This document shows positions 34,762 to 43,804 of a stretch of 47,803 nt of DNA, piece after piece; the first letter of the stretch is position 1; each line of letters starts with the position of its first letter. This DNA comes from JBOGEN01 sp050743265 (GTDB lineage: Bacteria > Actinomycetota > Actinomycetes > JBOGEN01). A model generated the notes under the pieces. The model worked only from the letters and a program-made list of their open reading frames with translations. It searched no databases and had not been told where the DNA came from. Location: contig JBOGEN010000152.1 of assembly GCA_050743265.1 (NCBI GenBank), positions 1 through 47,803 of the forward strand, read 5' to 3'. The position numbers and the translations under genes are program-made.

Positions 34762-35068
34762 GATGACCGGTGGCCGCAGTGGCCAGGAACCTGGGCATCA
34801 ACGCGGGAGACGGTCTACACCCGGCGCAGTCAAGACGCATCGACCGCGGCCTTGTAACCCGGCTGACCAGCAAGGATAAGCCGAGCTGACTGCGGCCAAC
34901 CGCCGCATCGTCGAGCTGGACCCCGAGCCGCGTGCTACCCGCCAGCGGTCCAGTTGGGGCAAGAGACGGTGCCCCAAAGGGGGTTAGAGGCCGTCGCAGT
35001 GATGGCCAGCGAAGGGATCCCGGTCGAGGTGGCCGCCAGGTCCTCGACCTGTCGGGGTCGAGCCACTA
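34762..35068 (+). mobile_element. IS3-family transposase remnant (orfA and start of orfB)
   Basis: The first piece reads VAAVARNLGIN, then RIDRGLV and LTSKDKPS, the HTH region of an IS3 OrfA. A frameshift gives ELTAANRRIVELD, the leucine-zipper part. Further on, in another frame, LEAVAVMASEGIPVEVAAR and VLDLSGSS match the start of OrfB. No catalytic DDE core and no clear terminal inverted repeats remain. The remnant abuts the integrase gene and may have disrupted its start. Confidence 0.65.
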
Positions 35069-35079
35069 GAGGCTGTCTC

Positions 35080-36238
35080 GTAACCGGTGGTCGTCGCTGG
35101 TGCCAGCCGCACAAGTGCCGCGGAACCCGGGCGTACATGCCCGACGCCGGGCGCACGCCTGAGGGCAAGCGCCGGCAGGTGAGCAAGGGCAGCTTCCCCA
35201 CCCGGTGGGCAGCCGAGGCCGCGCTCCGGGACGCCCAGGCGCGAGACGTCGCGTCGCTCGCCGAGGTGCATCGCCTCACGGTGGGCGAGTTCCTAGACCA
35301 GTGGCTCGCGGGGAAGCGAGGCCTGCGGCCCTCGACCGAGCAGGGCTACAGGAGCCACGTCGACAAGTATCTGAAGCCAGGGATCGGCCACGTCCTGTTG
35401 GCCGACCTGCGGCCGCATCACGTCGACGCGGTCATCACCGGCCTCATGACGTCGGGCAGGACGCCGCGCACAGCGCCACAGTCGAGCGGATCCACGCGAC
35501 CCTCCGCAGCGCACTCAACGCAGCCGTGAAGCGACGCCTGATCCCGTGGAACCCGGCGCTGCACGTCGAGCTCCAGTCACGGCGTCGCTACCGCAGCACG
35601 GTCTGGACCGCCGAACAGCTCGGGCGGTTCCTCGACCACACACGCGACCACCGTCTCGCGGCGATGTTCCGGCTCCTCGCACTCTCCGGGCTGCGACGCG
35701 GTGAGGCGCTCGGGCTCCGCTGGATCGACCTCGACCTGGAGGCCGGATGCTCGCCGTGGTGCAGAAGGCGGTCGAGCTGCGAGGCCGGCTCCATTTCGGG
35801 CCGCCCAAGACCCGCCAGGGCGACCGGGTCGTGCCACTAGACGCGGTGACGGTCATGCGGCTCCGAGAGCACCACAAGCGACAGGAAGCTGAACGCGACC
35901 TCTGGCGTGAGGGGTACCTCGAGTCCGGGCTCGTCTTCACCCGCGAGAACGGGGAGCCGCTGAACCCCAGCTGGGTCACGCACACGTTCCGCCGCCTGAC
36001 CCAGCAAGCGGGCCTGCCGGTGATCCGCTTCCACGACCTGCGCCACACCAGCGCCAGCCTCGCTCTGGCCGCGGGGGTCCCGATCAAGGTCGTGAGCCAC
36101 CGCCTGGGCCACAGCACGACCGCGATCACCGCCGATCTCTACACCCATGTCGTGCCCGAGGTGGCGCGCGGCGCTGCCGAGCAGATTGCTGGCCTGCTGC
36201 CTCGCCGAGAGGAAGGCGACGACGCGTCCACCGACTGA
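35080..36238 (+). pseudogene. int: Tyrosine-type site-specific integrase, two frameshifts
   Basis: Phage/ICE integrase adjoining a tRNA gene. The N-terminal arm-binding part reads GKRRQVSKGSFPTRWAAEAA. The SAM-like core domain follows (LTVGEFLDQWLAGK, YLKPGIGHVLLADL). A frame change near 35465 leads to ATVERIHATLRSALNAAVKR and the catalytic Arg in LSGLRRGEALGL; a missing base near 35750 leads to the rest. The second catalytic block HDLRHTSASLAL, GHSTTAITADLYTHV (His and nucleophile Tyr) is intact. Rejoined it would be about 385 aa. The 5' end is uncertain because an IS3 remnant abuts it. Confidence 0.82.
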
Positions 36239-36317
36239 ATGTTTACCTCTCGTTAGCGCATCGCCGAGATCGACACAGAAAGGATCAACCAGTGAACACG
36301 AGAACCCAGGTCAGAGG

Positions 36318-36390
36318 TGGGCCCCCGGGGGCTCGAACCCCGAACCCGCGGATTAAAAGTCCGCTGCTCTGCCGGTTGAGCTAGAGGCCC
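36318..36390 (-). tRNA. tRNA-Lys(TTT), likely attachment site of the integrated element
   Basis: A complete cloverleaf on the minus strand: acceptor GGGCCTC pairs with GGGGCCC (one G-T), anticodon stem GCGGA/TCCGC around loop CTTTTAA (anticodon TTT), T-arm CGGGG-TTCGAGC-CCCCG, discriminator A. CCA is not encoded. The 3' end faces the integrase gene 80 bases away, the normal orientation for integration into a tRNA 3' end. I did not find a second copy of the tRNA 3' half within the window. Confidence 0.95.
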
Positions 36391-36400
36391 GGCGCGTACG

Positions 36401-36416
36401 CCAGCGACGTTGCTGG
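36401..36416. promoter_or_regulatory. Near-perfect 16-base palindrome beside the tRNA 5' end
   Basis: CCAGCGAC-GTTGCTGG, self-complementary except for one pair. It is 11 bases upstream of the tRNA-Lys 5' end, inside the expected promoter region. Function unknown. Confidence 0.3.
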
Positions 36417-36546
36417 TGTCCCGAGCGTACCCACCGGGACGCCTCGAACGTCGCCACGTCCCGCACGTTGATCGACCCAGTGGTGTGTCGGCAGCGTTGA
36501 GACCAGGCCGAGCGCCACGACGAGGAAACCCCTCCGGACCTGGATT

Positions 36547-36572
36547 GAGCCCTGGCCATTGTGGCCAGGCTC
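36547..36572. terminator. Hairpin in the tRNA-to-secreted-protein gap
   Basis: GAGC-CCTGGCCA and TGGCCAGG-CTC pair around a TTG loop with one bulged base. It could end transcription in either direction or be an operator; no strong T-run. The rest of the 293-base gap (36391-36683) holds no convincing gene. Confidence 0.4.
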
Positions 36573-36683
36573 GACTGGCCCTTTCGGATACTCATTCACA
36601 GTTTGCCGAGCAACGCAGCGTGACGGCCCTGACCCTGGCTCGGGTCAGTCAACGGGCTGACCTCACTTCGGGGGGAGAGCACG

Positions 36684-37025
36684 TTGCGGAAGATTCTTAC
36701 GGCGCTAGCCAGCGCAGGGCTGGCATGCAGCACGCTCGTCATCGCGGCGCCCACCGCGGAGGCGCACTCGGTGCCCTGCGTGACCAAGTACGAGTTCCGG
36801 AAGGTGTTCAAGGGCATGTCGATGGCCCGGGTGCATCGGATCTTCGACATGCGGGGAACGCAGGACTACTACTTCAGTGCCAGTGCCGGGTACCCGGCCG
36901 AGCAGGGGCGGCACTACCGGGCCTGCACACATTATTGGCCCGGTGGCCCGCACGGTGACGTCTACGTCGACTACAAGCGGCGCGACGGCGTCTGGCGCGT
37001 CACGGACAAGACCGCATTCTGGTGA
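36684..37025 (+). CDS. Secreted small BLIP/SmpA-like protein
   Basis: A 113-aa protein with a signal peptide (MRKILTALASAGLACSTLVI, cleavage likely after AEA near residue 27). The mature part begins with VTKYEFRKVFKGMSMARVHR IFDM-type text, the helix-turn of the SmpA/OmlA and beta-lactamase-inhibitor-protein fold. CTHYWPGG and DYKRRDGVWRVTDKTAFW form the following beta strands. Function of the actinobacterial members is unknown. The start is TTG, preceded by GGGGGGAGAG. Two Cys in the mature part could form a disulphide. Confidence 0.75.
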   Translation: MRKILTALASAGLACSTLVIAAPTAEAHSVPCVTKYEFRKVFKGMSMARVHRIFDMRGTQDYYFSASAGYPAEQGRHYRACTHYWPGGPHGDVYVDYKRRDGVWRVTDKTAFW

Positions 37026-37083
37026 TCTGACACCGGCCCCGCAGGGCGCGCTCCCAAACACGAAGCCCTGCTGGAACGTCGAG

Positions 37084-37112
37084 CGACGTGGTGGGGCGCC
37101 GTTCCCACGTCG
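37084..37112. terminator. Hairpin downstream of the secreted protein gene
   Basis: CGACGTGG pairs with CCACGTCG, separated by 13 bases that are GC-rich. It stands 58 bases after the stop codon and directly beside a second, longer hairpin. Confidence 0.45.
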
Positions 37113-37154
37113 AGGGGCGCGGGAGCTTCGAGCACGCGAAGCCCCCGCGCCCCT
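37113..37154. terminator. Long hairpin, probable terminator
   Basis: An 11-base arm AGGGGCGCGGG pairs with CCCGCGCCCCT; after one mismatch, GCTTCG pairs with CGAAGC around a six-base loop. It follows the secreted-protein gene and precedes the L,D-transpeptidase by about 140 bases, so it most likely ends the former's transcript. Confidence 0.6.
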
Positions 37155-37295
37155 TCGTGATCGCCAGGACTGGGCGGACGCAGTCCTCAAGCGCGGCCCG
37201 CGCCAGGACGACTACTCCAGGGGAGCCGCCGGGCTCCTCCCGGGTACGTGCGCCGCCAGGCACCCCGGGGACGGTCCAACCCCGGAGACGCCCCC

Positions 37296-38120
37296 ATGCG
37301 AGCCACGCTTCCGCTGCGCACCTCCACCGCCGGCCTCGTCGTCGCGCTGGCGCTCACCGGCCTCGCGACCGGAGTGTCCGCCCCCCACGCGGCGGCTGGC
37401 AGCGCCAGCACGGCCAGCCCAGCCAGCACGGCCAGCCCAGCCGGCCCGGTGGACGCCATCACGAGGGTGGACATCCCCGACACGTCCAAGCAGGTCATCC
37501 TCGTGACCGCCAAGAACTGGAGCACGACGTACGCCAGCCTCAGGGCGTACCGGCGGACGAGCGACGGCTGGGTCCGTACGACGAGCGTGCCCGCGCGGGT
37601 CGGCTACTCCGGCATGAAGCCGCGGGCCAGCCGGGTGCAGGGGTCGGGCGAGACTCCTGCCGGGCGATTCACGATCACCCGCGCGTTCGGGCTGCGTGCC
37701 GACCCGGGCACGGCGCTGCGCTACCGCCACGCCGACACCAACGACTACTGGACGTACGACCCCAGCGACGCGCGGACGTACAACATGTGGCAGCCCTACC
37801 GGACGCGCACGTCCCAGTGGCGCACGAGCGCCGCGGAGCGGATCGCGGACTACGGAACCCAGTACCGCCACGCGGCGATCATCAACTACAACATGCCGCG
37901 CGGCGTGCGGTGGTCGAGCAGCCGGCACCAGTTCCAGACCCGCACCCCGGCGAACACGCGCAAGGGCGGCGGCATCTTCCTGCACGTCAACGGCAGCGGT
38001 GCGACCGCGGGCTGCGTGTCCGTGGACGCCGCGAGCATGATCCGCCTGCTCCGCTGGATGGACCCTGCCAGGCACCCGACGATCGTCATCGGCGAGAACG
38101 ACTGGCTGACCTCGCGCTGA
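37296..38120 (+). CDS. L,D-transpeptidase (YkuD family), secreted
   Basis: A 274-aa exported enzyme that forms 3-3 cross-links or attaches groups to peptidoglycan. A signal peptide covers about the first 33 residues (LVVALALTGLATGVSAPHAA), followed by an ASTASP linker repeat. The catalytic motif has His230 in FLHVNG and nucleophile Cys240 in ATAGCVSV, the YkuD arrangement. SRVQGSGETPAGRFTI is the usual strand before the fold core. CCGGAG precedes the ATG. Convergent with the hexosaminidase gene. Confidence 0.88.
   Translation: MRATLPLRTSTAGLVVALALTGLATGVSAPHAAAGSASTASPASTASPAGPVDAITRVDIPDTSKQVILVTAKNWSTTYASLRAYRRTSDGWVRTTSVPARVGYSGMKPRASRVQGSGETPAGRFTITRAFGLRADPGTALRYRHADTNDYWTYDPSDARTYNMWQPYRTRTSQWRTSAAERIADYGTQYRHAAIINYNMPRGVRWSSSRHQFQTRTPANTRKGGGIFLHVNGSGATAGCVSVDAASMIRLLRWMDPARHPTIVIGENDWLTSR
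37404..37439 (+). repeat. 18-base tandem repeat (two copies) in the L,D-transpeptidase gene
   Basis: GCCAGCACGGCCAGCCCA occurs twice without mismatch and encodes the ASTASP linker between signal peptide and enzyme. In-frame copy-number change would only lengthen the linker. Confidence 0.9.
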
Positions 38121-38166
38121 CCTCGCGCTGACCATCCCCCGGACGGCGGCCGGCACCAGCCCAGCG

Positions 38167-39909
38167 TCAGCGATCGGGCCAGGGCACGCCGGGCGTGCGG
38201 GCGTACGCGATGCCGAGTGCGTCCCAGCGAGGACCCTGCGCGGCGAGGCGCTGCCGGTAGTCGTCCCAGCGGCGTGACGCGGCCGGCGACCAGGCGACCT
38301 CCGCGATCCCGGGCAGCCGGGGGAACGCCATCCGCTCCACGGCGTCGAGGTCCTCGAGGGTTTCCGTCCAGACCGGGGCCTCGACCCCGAGGACGTGGTC
38401 CTCGCCGACCCCGTCGACCACGCGGGCCGGGTCCCAGGCGTACGCGTCGCGGACGCTCACGTGCCCGGCCCAGTCCGTCCCCAGTGACGTTCCGGGCCCG
38501 TACTTCATGTCGAGGTAGACCCGGTCTGCCGGGGACATCACGAGCCGCGCCCCGCGGGAGGCGGCCTGGCGCGCCCGGTCCGGTCCCGGGTCGAACGGCC
38601 GCCAGTGCTGGACGACGGCGCCCCGGCCGACCCCCGCCCCGGCGACCTCGTCCCAGCCGACAAGGGTCTTGCCCCGGTCGCGCACCACGCGTTGCACGCC
38701 GTCGACGAACCGCGCGTAGTCGTCCGGCCGGGTGCGCTGCGCCTCGTCCCCGCCGACGTGGACGTACGCACCGGGAGTCAGGTCCGCGACCTGGCCGAGC
38801 ACGTCCCGGACGAAGCGGCCCACCGTGGCGGACCCGGTGCACAGGGAGGAGAAGCCGACCTGGGTGCCGGTGTAGCGGTGCCTGGGCTCGCCATCGCACG
38901 CGAGTCGGGGGTACGCGGCGAGCGCGGCGTTCGTGTGGCCCGGCAGGTCGATCTCGGGGACGACGGTCACGTACCGGCGCTGCGCGTACCGGACGATCTC
39001 GCGGTACTCGTCCTGCGTGTAGAACCCGCCGGGCCCGCCACCGACCTCGCTGGCTCCGCCGTACCGGGTGAGCCGGGGCCACCCGTCGATCGCGATGCGC
39101 CATCCCTGGTCGTCGGTGAGGTGCAGGTGCAGGACGTTGAGCTTGTACAGCGCGGCCGCGTCCACGTACCGCTTGACCTCGTTCACGGTGAGGAAGTGTC
39201 GGGCGACGTCGAGCATCGTCCCGCGCCACGCGAACCGGGGGCCGTCGACCACGTGCACCCCCGGCACCGCCCACGGGCCGGACGCGGACGCGCGCTCGAC
39301 CGCGGGCGGGAGCAGCTGGCGCAGCGTCTGCGTGGCGCGGAAGAGCCCCTCCGCGGTGCGGGCACGCAGCGTCACCTGGGTCCGGGTGACGTCCAGGCGG
39401 TACGCCTCGTCGGCACGGTCACCGCCGACGTCCGAGCCACCTACCGCCGGCACCTCGTCGTCCAGGCTGAGCACGAGGGTCTGGCCGGGTCCCGGCTCTC
39501 CGCGGGTGACCGGGAGCGCGTACCCGGTGGCCCCGCGCAGTGACCTGGCGAGGTGCTCGCCGACGCGGACGGCGTCCCGCCCCGCCGGACGGGCGACGGC
39601 GACACGGGTCCGCGCGGTGAGGACGAACGCGTCGTCCGGATCGCTGTGCATGTCCGCAGGTACAGGGACGACCTGCGGCTCGGGCACCTCGTCCGGCCGC
39701 GGCGGGGGTGGCGGTCTGGTGACCCGGTCGGCGCCGGTGACGCGGGTGTGGCTACGGTCCGTGGACGCGGCGTCACCGCCCAGGACGACGGCCGTCCCGA
39801 CTCCCCCTGCGAGCAGGGCGAGGGCGCCGACCACCCCGACGGCTGCGCGTCCGCGGTTGCGCCGGGGTCGCCGACGGCGTCCTGCGGCGTGACCGCGTCC
39901 GCTGCCCAT
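38167..39909 (-). CDS. Beta-N-acetylhexosaminidase, glycoside hydrolase family 20
   Basis: A 580-aa exported or membrane-anchored enzyme removing terminal GlcNAc/GalNAc from chitin fragments or glycans. A basic N-terminus and hydrophobic helix (AAVGVVGALALLAGGVGTAV) serve as signal or anchor, then a Pro-rich linker. The GH20b domain (about 80-210) is followed by the catalytic barrel with WRGTMLDVARHF, HLHLTDDQGWRI, VVPEIDLPGHTNA and the active-site pair Asp388-Glu389 in HVGGDEAQ. Late Trp residues (VQHWRP, AYAWDP) line the sugar site. The ATG starts MGSGRGHAAG. Confidence 0.92.
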   Translation of the reverse strand: MGSGRGHAAGRRRRPRRNRGRAAVGVVGALALLAGGVGTAVVLGGDAASTDRSHTRVTGADRVTRPPPPPRPDEVPEPQVVPVPADMHSDPDDAFVLTARTRVAVARPAGRDAVRVGEHLARSLRGATGYALPVTRGEPGPGQTLVLSLDDEVPAVGGSDVGGDRADEAYRLDVTRTQVTLRARTAEGLFRATQTLRQLLPPAVERASASGPWAVPGVHVVDGPRFAWRGTMLDVARHFLTVNEVKRYVDAAALYKLNVLHLHLTDDQGWRIAIDGWPRLTRYGGASEVGGGPGGFYTQDEYREIVRYAQRRYVTVVPEIDLPGHTNAALAAYPRLACDGEPRHRYTGTQVGFSSLCTGSATVGRFVRDVLGQVADLTPGAYVHVGGDEAQRTRPDDYARFVDGVQRVVRDRGKTLVGWDEVAGAGVGRGAVVQHWRPFDPGPDRARQAASRGARLVMSPADRVYLDMKYGPGTSLGTDWAGHVSVRDAYAWDPARVVDGVGEDHVLGVEAPVWTETLEDLDAVERMAFPRLPGIAEVAWSPAASRRWDDYRQRLAAQGPRWDALGIAYARTPGVPWPDR

Positions 39910-40004
39910 GTCGGACGTACCTACCCCGGCCCGGCCGGGGTGACGCGGCGCTGATCTTCGGCGTCCAGTGGTCAGAGCCGGTTCAGAAGCGCGTCAGGCG
40001 CGCG

Positions 40005-41212
40005 TCAGGCGGCCCATGACGCGGGCTCGTCCAGTCGCAGCAGGGCGGCCGTCTCCTCCTTCAGCGCCGCGCTGAGGCTACGTAGCAGGACGTCGAGACG
40101 CTCCAGGTCGCCCCGGAACCCGGTGACCTGGTCGGTGATCGAGAAGATCGACCGGGACAGGTCGTCCCTCCGACGCGCGTACGCGGCGAGGGTCTCGCCC
40201 TCGTCCGCACCCCGCGCCACCTCGACAAGCGCGCGCGAGAGCAGCTCGGCGTCCCGCAGGGCGTCGGTCATGCCGTGCGCGGTGACCGGGTCCTTGTAGT
40301 GGCCGGCGTCCCCGACGAGTGCCCAGCCCGGCCCGTACGGCCGGCGCACCACGCCGGGCTCGCCGACGTACCCGCGGACGTGGGACACGCGGCGCCCGGC
40401 CCTGACCTCCGCGGCGACCGCCGGGGACAGCGCGTCCAGGCCGCGCAGCAGCGACTCCTCCCCGACCGGCCGCAGCATCGCGAACCGGTCCCGCGGGACG
40501 CCGACCCAGACGCAGGTGTGCCCGTCGTTGGTGGGGATCAGCCCGCCCTGCGGCCCTCCCCGTCGGTCCCGTAGAGCCACTGGAACCCGTCCGCGTGCAC
40601 GCCCTCGACGTATGCGAGCATCCCGGCGCCCGCCCCCGAGCCGCGGGCGAGCACGGGCGCGTCCACCGCACGGGCGACCAGCGAGCGCACCCCGTCCGCC
40701 CCCACGACGACGCGTGCCCGGGCCTCGACGGGGCGGCCCGCACGGTCCCGGCCCCGTACGCCGGTGACCCGCCCGGTGCCGTCCCGGGTGAGCGCGTCGA
40801 CCCGGACGCCGAAGCGCATCTCCGCCCCGGACTCCTCGGCCGCGGCCGCGAGCAGCGGGTCGAGCACGGTGCGCTTCGGCGCGTACAGGCCGTCGGTGCC
40901 ACCCACCGGCTTGAGCCCCACCGGGACCTGCTGGTCGCCGTAGTGGAAGACCGTCCGCCGTACGGCCGGCGTCCCGCTGGCCACCACCCGGTCGAGGAGG
41001 CCCCACCGGTGGAGCTGGACCACCCCGCCACGCATGAACGCGTGGGTGGACACCATGTCGCTCCCCCGCCGGGCGGCGTCGAGCACGAGCACCCGCAGCC
41101 CGGCGCGGGCGAGCAGCATCGCCGTCGCCGACCCGGCGACCCGCGCCCCGACGACGATCACGTCGTACGTGGGCGGGCCGGCGGGCAGAGTGGCGGAGAT
41201 CGAACCATGCAC
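40005..41212 (-). pseudogene. FAD-dependent oxidoreductase (geranylgeranyl-reductase-like), single frameshift
   Basis: A flavin monooxygenase/reductase-type protein broken by one base near 40560 in a G-rich run. The first part starts at GTG, with VIVVGARVAGSATAMLLARA (FAD dinucleotide motif), VVVGADGVRSLVAR and ends at GFQWLYGTDGEG. The second, in the next frame, resumes at GGLIPTNDGHTCVW and contains the second FAD motif WALVGDAGHYKDPVTAHG. Joined length is about 402 aa, normal. All motifs are intact, so it is a recent lesion or a sequencing error. It begins 18 bases after the OsmC gene, probably one operon. Confidence 0.78.
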
Positions 41213-41230
41213 GGCGGGACGTCCTCCCCG

Positions 41231-41806
41231 TCAGCCGGTCGTGACGTCGATCTGGACCGGTACGCCGTGCGTGATCACGTCGTACACGGCCGACCGGGCG
41301 CGGGACTGCTCGACGAGCCGGCGCAGGTCCTCCGCCGGCGCGTCCCCCTCGACCTGGAACGAGACCCGGATGCCCTGGTAGCCGTTCCGCACCTCATCCA
41401 ACAGGCCGAGGATGCCGTTGAGGTCGATGTCGCCCTCGACGTGCGAGGTGACCTTCGTCAGCGTGATCCCGCGGGCGGCGGCGATGTTGGCGAGCCCGGC
41501 CGTGAGGCAGGCGGCGAGTGCGTGCAGCAGGTGCTCGACCGGGGTCGGGCCGTTGTCGTTGCCGACGAGGACGGCCGGGTGGTCGGCCTCGAACGTGAAC
41601 TCGCGGACGTGCTGCTGCTCCTCGCCGGCGCCGTAGAAGCCGCGGATCGTGCTGCGGTTGTGCGTGCCGGAGACCCACTCGTTGTCCGCGCGGAACTGGA
41701 ACTGCGCGATCTCCGGCTGGTCCCGGACCGCGTCCAGGGTGGCGAACAGGGTGTCGACGTCCACGCCGTTGCGGGCACGGCTGGGCTGGACGGTCTGCTG
41801 GGTCAT
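41231..41806 (-). CDS. OsmC-family protein
   Basis: A 191-aa protein with the OsmC fold, whose dimers reduce organic hydroperoxides. The central helix contains GPTPVEHLLHALAACLTAGL with the peroxidatic-type Cys. At the position of the resolving Cys (usually CPV) this protein reads SAVYDV, so the two-Cys mechanism is not available. This is typical of an OsmC-like subgroup of uncertain function. GAGAGGGATC precedes the ATG. Upstream of, and probably cotranscribed with, the FAD oxidoreductase. Confidence 0.88.
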   Translation of the reverse strand: MTQQTVQPSRARNGVDVDTLFATLDAVRDQPEIAQFQFRADNEWVSGTHNRSTIRGFYGAGEEQQHVREFTFEADHPAVLVGNDNGPTPVEHLLHALAACLTAGLANIAAARGITLTKVTSHVEGDIDLNGILGLLDEVRNGYQGIRVSFQVEGDAPAEDLRRLVEQSRARSAVYDVITHGVPVQIDVTTG

Positions 41807-42021
41807 CGGTGATCCCTCTCTCGGTGTCGTCGCTTCTCGATGTGGTCGTACCGATGGACGTCGACGACACTGGCCCGGCAGGCGGTCGGTGTGATGGGCA
41901 TGGGCTACCGGTCTCGGGCCGTGATCTACCTATCTACCTCGGCGGTACTCGGCCGCCGGGGCGGCCGCGATCCGATCGGACCCGATCCGCCGGGTCTGCC
42001 CGCTCATCGCGGCCGGGCAGG

Positions 42022-42597
42022 ATGTCCGGAGTGAACCTGATCCACGGGCGGCTCTGCCGGTCCGACAGGTGGGCGGCGTACGTCCAGACCGACCTCATGC
42101 CCTGGGCCCTGGACGGGGTGCGCCTCGGGGAGGAGGTGCTCGAGCTGGGCCCCGGCCCGGGCCGGACGACCGACTGGCTCGCCGAGAAGAACCCCGGCAT
42201 GACCGTGCTGGAGATCGACGAGGATGCCGCCGCCGCGCTGGCGGCCCGGCTCGGCCCGGCCGTCGAGGTCGTGCACGGGGACGCCAGCGCGATGCCGTTC
42301 CCGGACGTGCGGTTCAGCGGCGTGCTGTCGTTCACGATGCTCCACCACGTCGACTCGGTGGAGATGCAGGACAGGGTGCTGAGCGAGGCGTTCCGGGTGC
42401 TGCGGCCCGGCGGGGTGCTCGTCGGGTCCGACGGCCTGGTGACGCCGCGGTTCCGGGTGATCCACCTGTTCGACACGTGCGTGCCGGTCGACCCGGCCAC
42501 CCTGCCCGACCGCCTCACCGCGGCCGGCTTCACGGACGTCGCGGTGAATGCCCGTGGGGCGCGGCTGCGGTTCCGGGCTACCCGCCCGACGGGGTGA
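42022..42597 (+). CDS. Class I SAM-dependent methyltransferase
   Basis: A 191-aa Rossmann methyltransferase. Motif I is VLELGPGPGRTTDWLA, the acidic end of strand 2 LEIDEDAAAAL, motif II VVHGDASAMPFPD, followed by FTMLHHVDS and LRPGGVLVGSDG. Substrate unknown. Either the ATG of MSGVNLIHG or the GTG three codons later may be the start; ribosome sites are weak. Its 3' end overlaps the cobA 3' end by 20 bases, convergently. Confidence 0.82.
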   Translation: MSGVNLIHGRLCRSDRWAAYVQTDLMPWALDGVRLGEEVLELGPGPGRTTDWLAEKNPGMTVLEIDEDAAAALAARLGPAVEVVHGDASAMPFPDVRFSGVLSFTMLHHVDSVEMQDRVLSEAFRVLRPGGVLVGSDGLVTPRFRVIHLFDTCVPVDPATLPDRLTAAGFTDVAVNARGARLRFRATRPTG

Positions 42598-43804
42598 CCC
42601 TCGCGCCGTTGCCGGCGACGGCACCGACGACCACCACGGCAGGCGGCCGCAGCCCGGCGTCCGCAACGGTCTCGGCGGCGGTGGCGAGCGTGGCGCGGAC
42701 CGTACGCTGCCCGGCCGACGCCCCGTCCTGGACGGCGACCACCGGGGTCCCGCCGGTCATGCCCGCGTCCCGCAGCGCACCGGTGATGGCGGGCAGGTGG
42801 TCCACGGCCATGAGCAGGACGAGCGTCACCCCCGACCGGGCGAGCGCGGCCCAGTCGACGGTGCTCCGCGGGTCACCCGGCGGGACGTGCCCGCTCACCA
42901 CGGTGAAGCCCTGGCTGTGTCCCCGGTGCGTGACCGGCACCCCGGCCAGTCCAGGGACCGCGACCGCGCTCGTCACCCCGGGCACCACCTCGACCGCCAC
43001 CCCGGCCGCGACGCACGCCTCCATCTCCTCGAGGCCGCGGCCGAGGACGAACGGGTCCCCGCCCTTGAGCCGGACGACGACCCGCCCGGCACGGGCGTGC
43101 TCGACGAGGTGGCGGTTGATCTCCTCCTGTCGCATCGCCTGGCCGCCGGGCACCTTGGACGCGTCCACGATCTCCACGTCGTCGGACAGCCCGTCGAGCA
43201 GCGCCAGCGGGGCCAGCCGGTCGACGACCACGACGTCCGCGTCGAGGACGCGGTCCCTGCCGCGCACGGTGACCAGTCCGGGGTCGCCGGGACCGCCGCC
43301 GACCAGCACCACCCGTCCGGTGCGGGGGCGTACGGCAGGGACGGGCTCGTCTCCGAGGGCGCGCACGCACGCCTCGCGCGCGGCGACCGCACGCCGGGGG
43401 TCCGCGTCCGCGTGCACCGCGACGGTCAGCCCACCCACCTGACCGGTGGCCGGGACCCACGCACTCGAGGCGGCGGCATCGTCCGCGCGTACGCACCAGA
43501 CCCGGCAGGCCTCGGCGTCCTCCGCGACGGTGGCGTTGACGGCGGGGTCGCCGGTGCACGCGTACGCGAGCCATGCCCCGGCCAAGTCGCCCGACCGGTA
43601 CGTGCGGGCGGCGTACCTGAGCGCGCCACGGTCGGCCATGTCGACGAGTGCCGGCTGCGCGTCGGGGGCGACGAGGTGGACGTCGGCGCCCGCGGTCACC
43701 AACGCCGCGACCCGCCGGAGCGCGACCGTGCCTCCGCCGACGACGACCACCCGGCGCCCGGCGACCCGCAGGCCGAGCGGCAGAGGGGGTTCTGGGGTGC
43801 TCAT
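42578..43804 (-). CDS. cobA: CobA fused to precorrin-2 dehydrogenase domain (CysG-like)
   Basis: A 408-aa bifunctional protein. Residues 1-150 are a NAD-binding precorrin-2 dehydrogenase domain (VVVVGGGTVALRRVAALVTA). Residues 160-400 are uroporphyrinogen-III C-methyltransferase: VGGGPGDPGLVTVRG, DRLAP, RLKGGDPFVLGRGLEEM and VPGVTSAVAVPGLAGVPVTH. Together they turn uroporphyrinogen III into precorrin-2 and then sirohydrochlorin, the substrate of the CbiX encoded in the same operon. The ATG overlaps the cobC stop (ATGA). Confidence 0.93.
   Translation of the reverse strand: MSTPEPPLPLGLRVAGRRVVVVGGGTVALRRVAALVTAGADVHLVAPDAQPALVDMADRGALRYAARTYRSGDLAGAWLAYACTGDPAVNATVAEDAEACRVWCVRADDAAASSAWVPATGQVGGLTVAVHADADPRRAVAAREACVRALGDEPVPAVRPRTGRVVLVGGGPGDPGLVTVRGRDRVLDADVVVVDRLAPLALLDGLSDDVEIVDASKVPGGQAMRQEEINRHLVEHARAGRVVVRLKGGDPFVLGRGLEEMEACVAAGVAVEVVPGVTSAVAVPGLAGVPVTHRGHSQGFTVVSGHVPPGDPRSTVDWAALARSGVTLVLLMAVDHLPAITGALRDAGMTGGTPVVAVQDGASAGQRTVRATLATAAETVADAGLRPPAVVVVGAVAGNGARVTPSGG

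Noticed and set aside
34954..35065. N-terminal extension of the integrase frame (residues LEAVAVMASEGIPVEV)
   Set aside because: This text matches the start of an IS3 OrfB and belongs to the IS remnant, not the integrase.
36381..36599. Minus-strand frame of 72 codons next to the tRNA
   Set aside because: It ends inside the tRNA gene, has no recognisable domain, and its one hydrophobic patch is not enough to support a gene.
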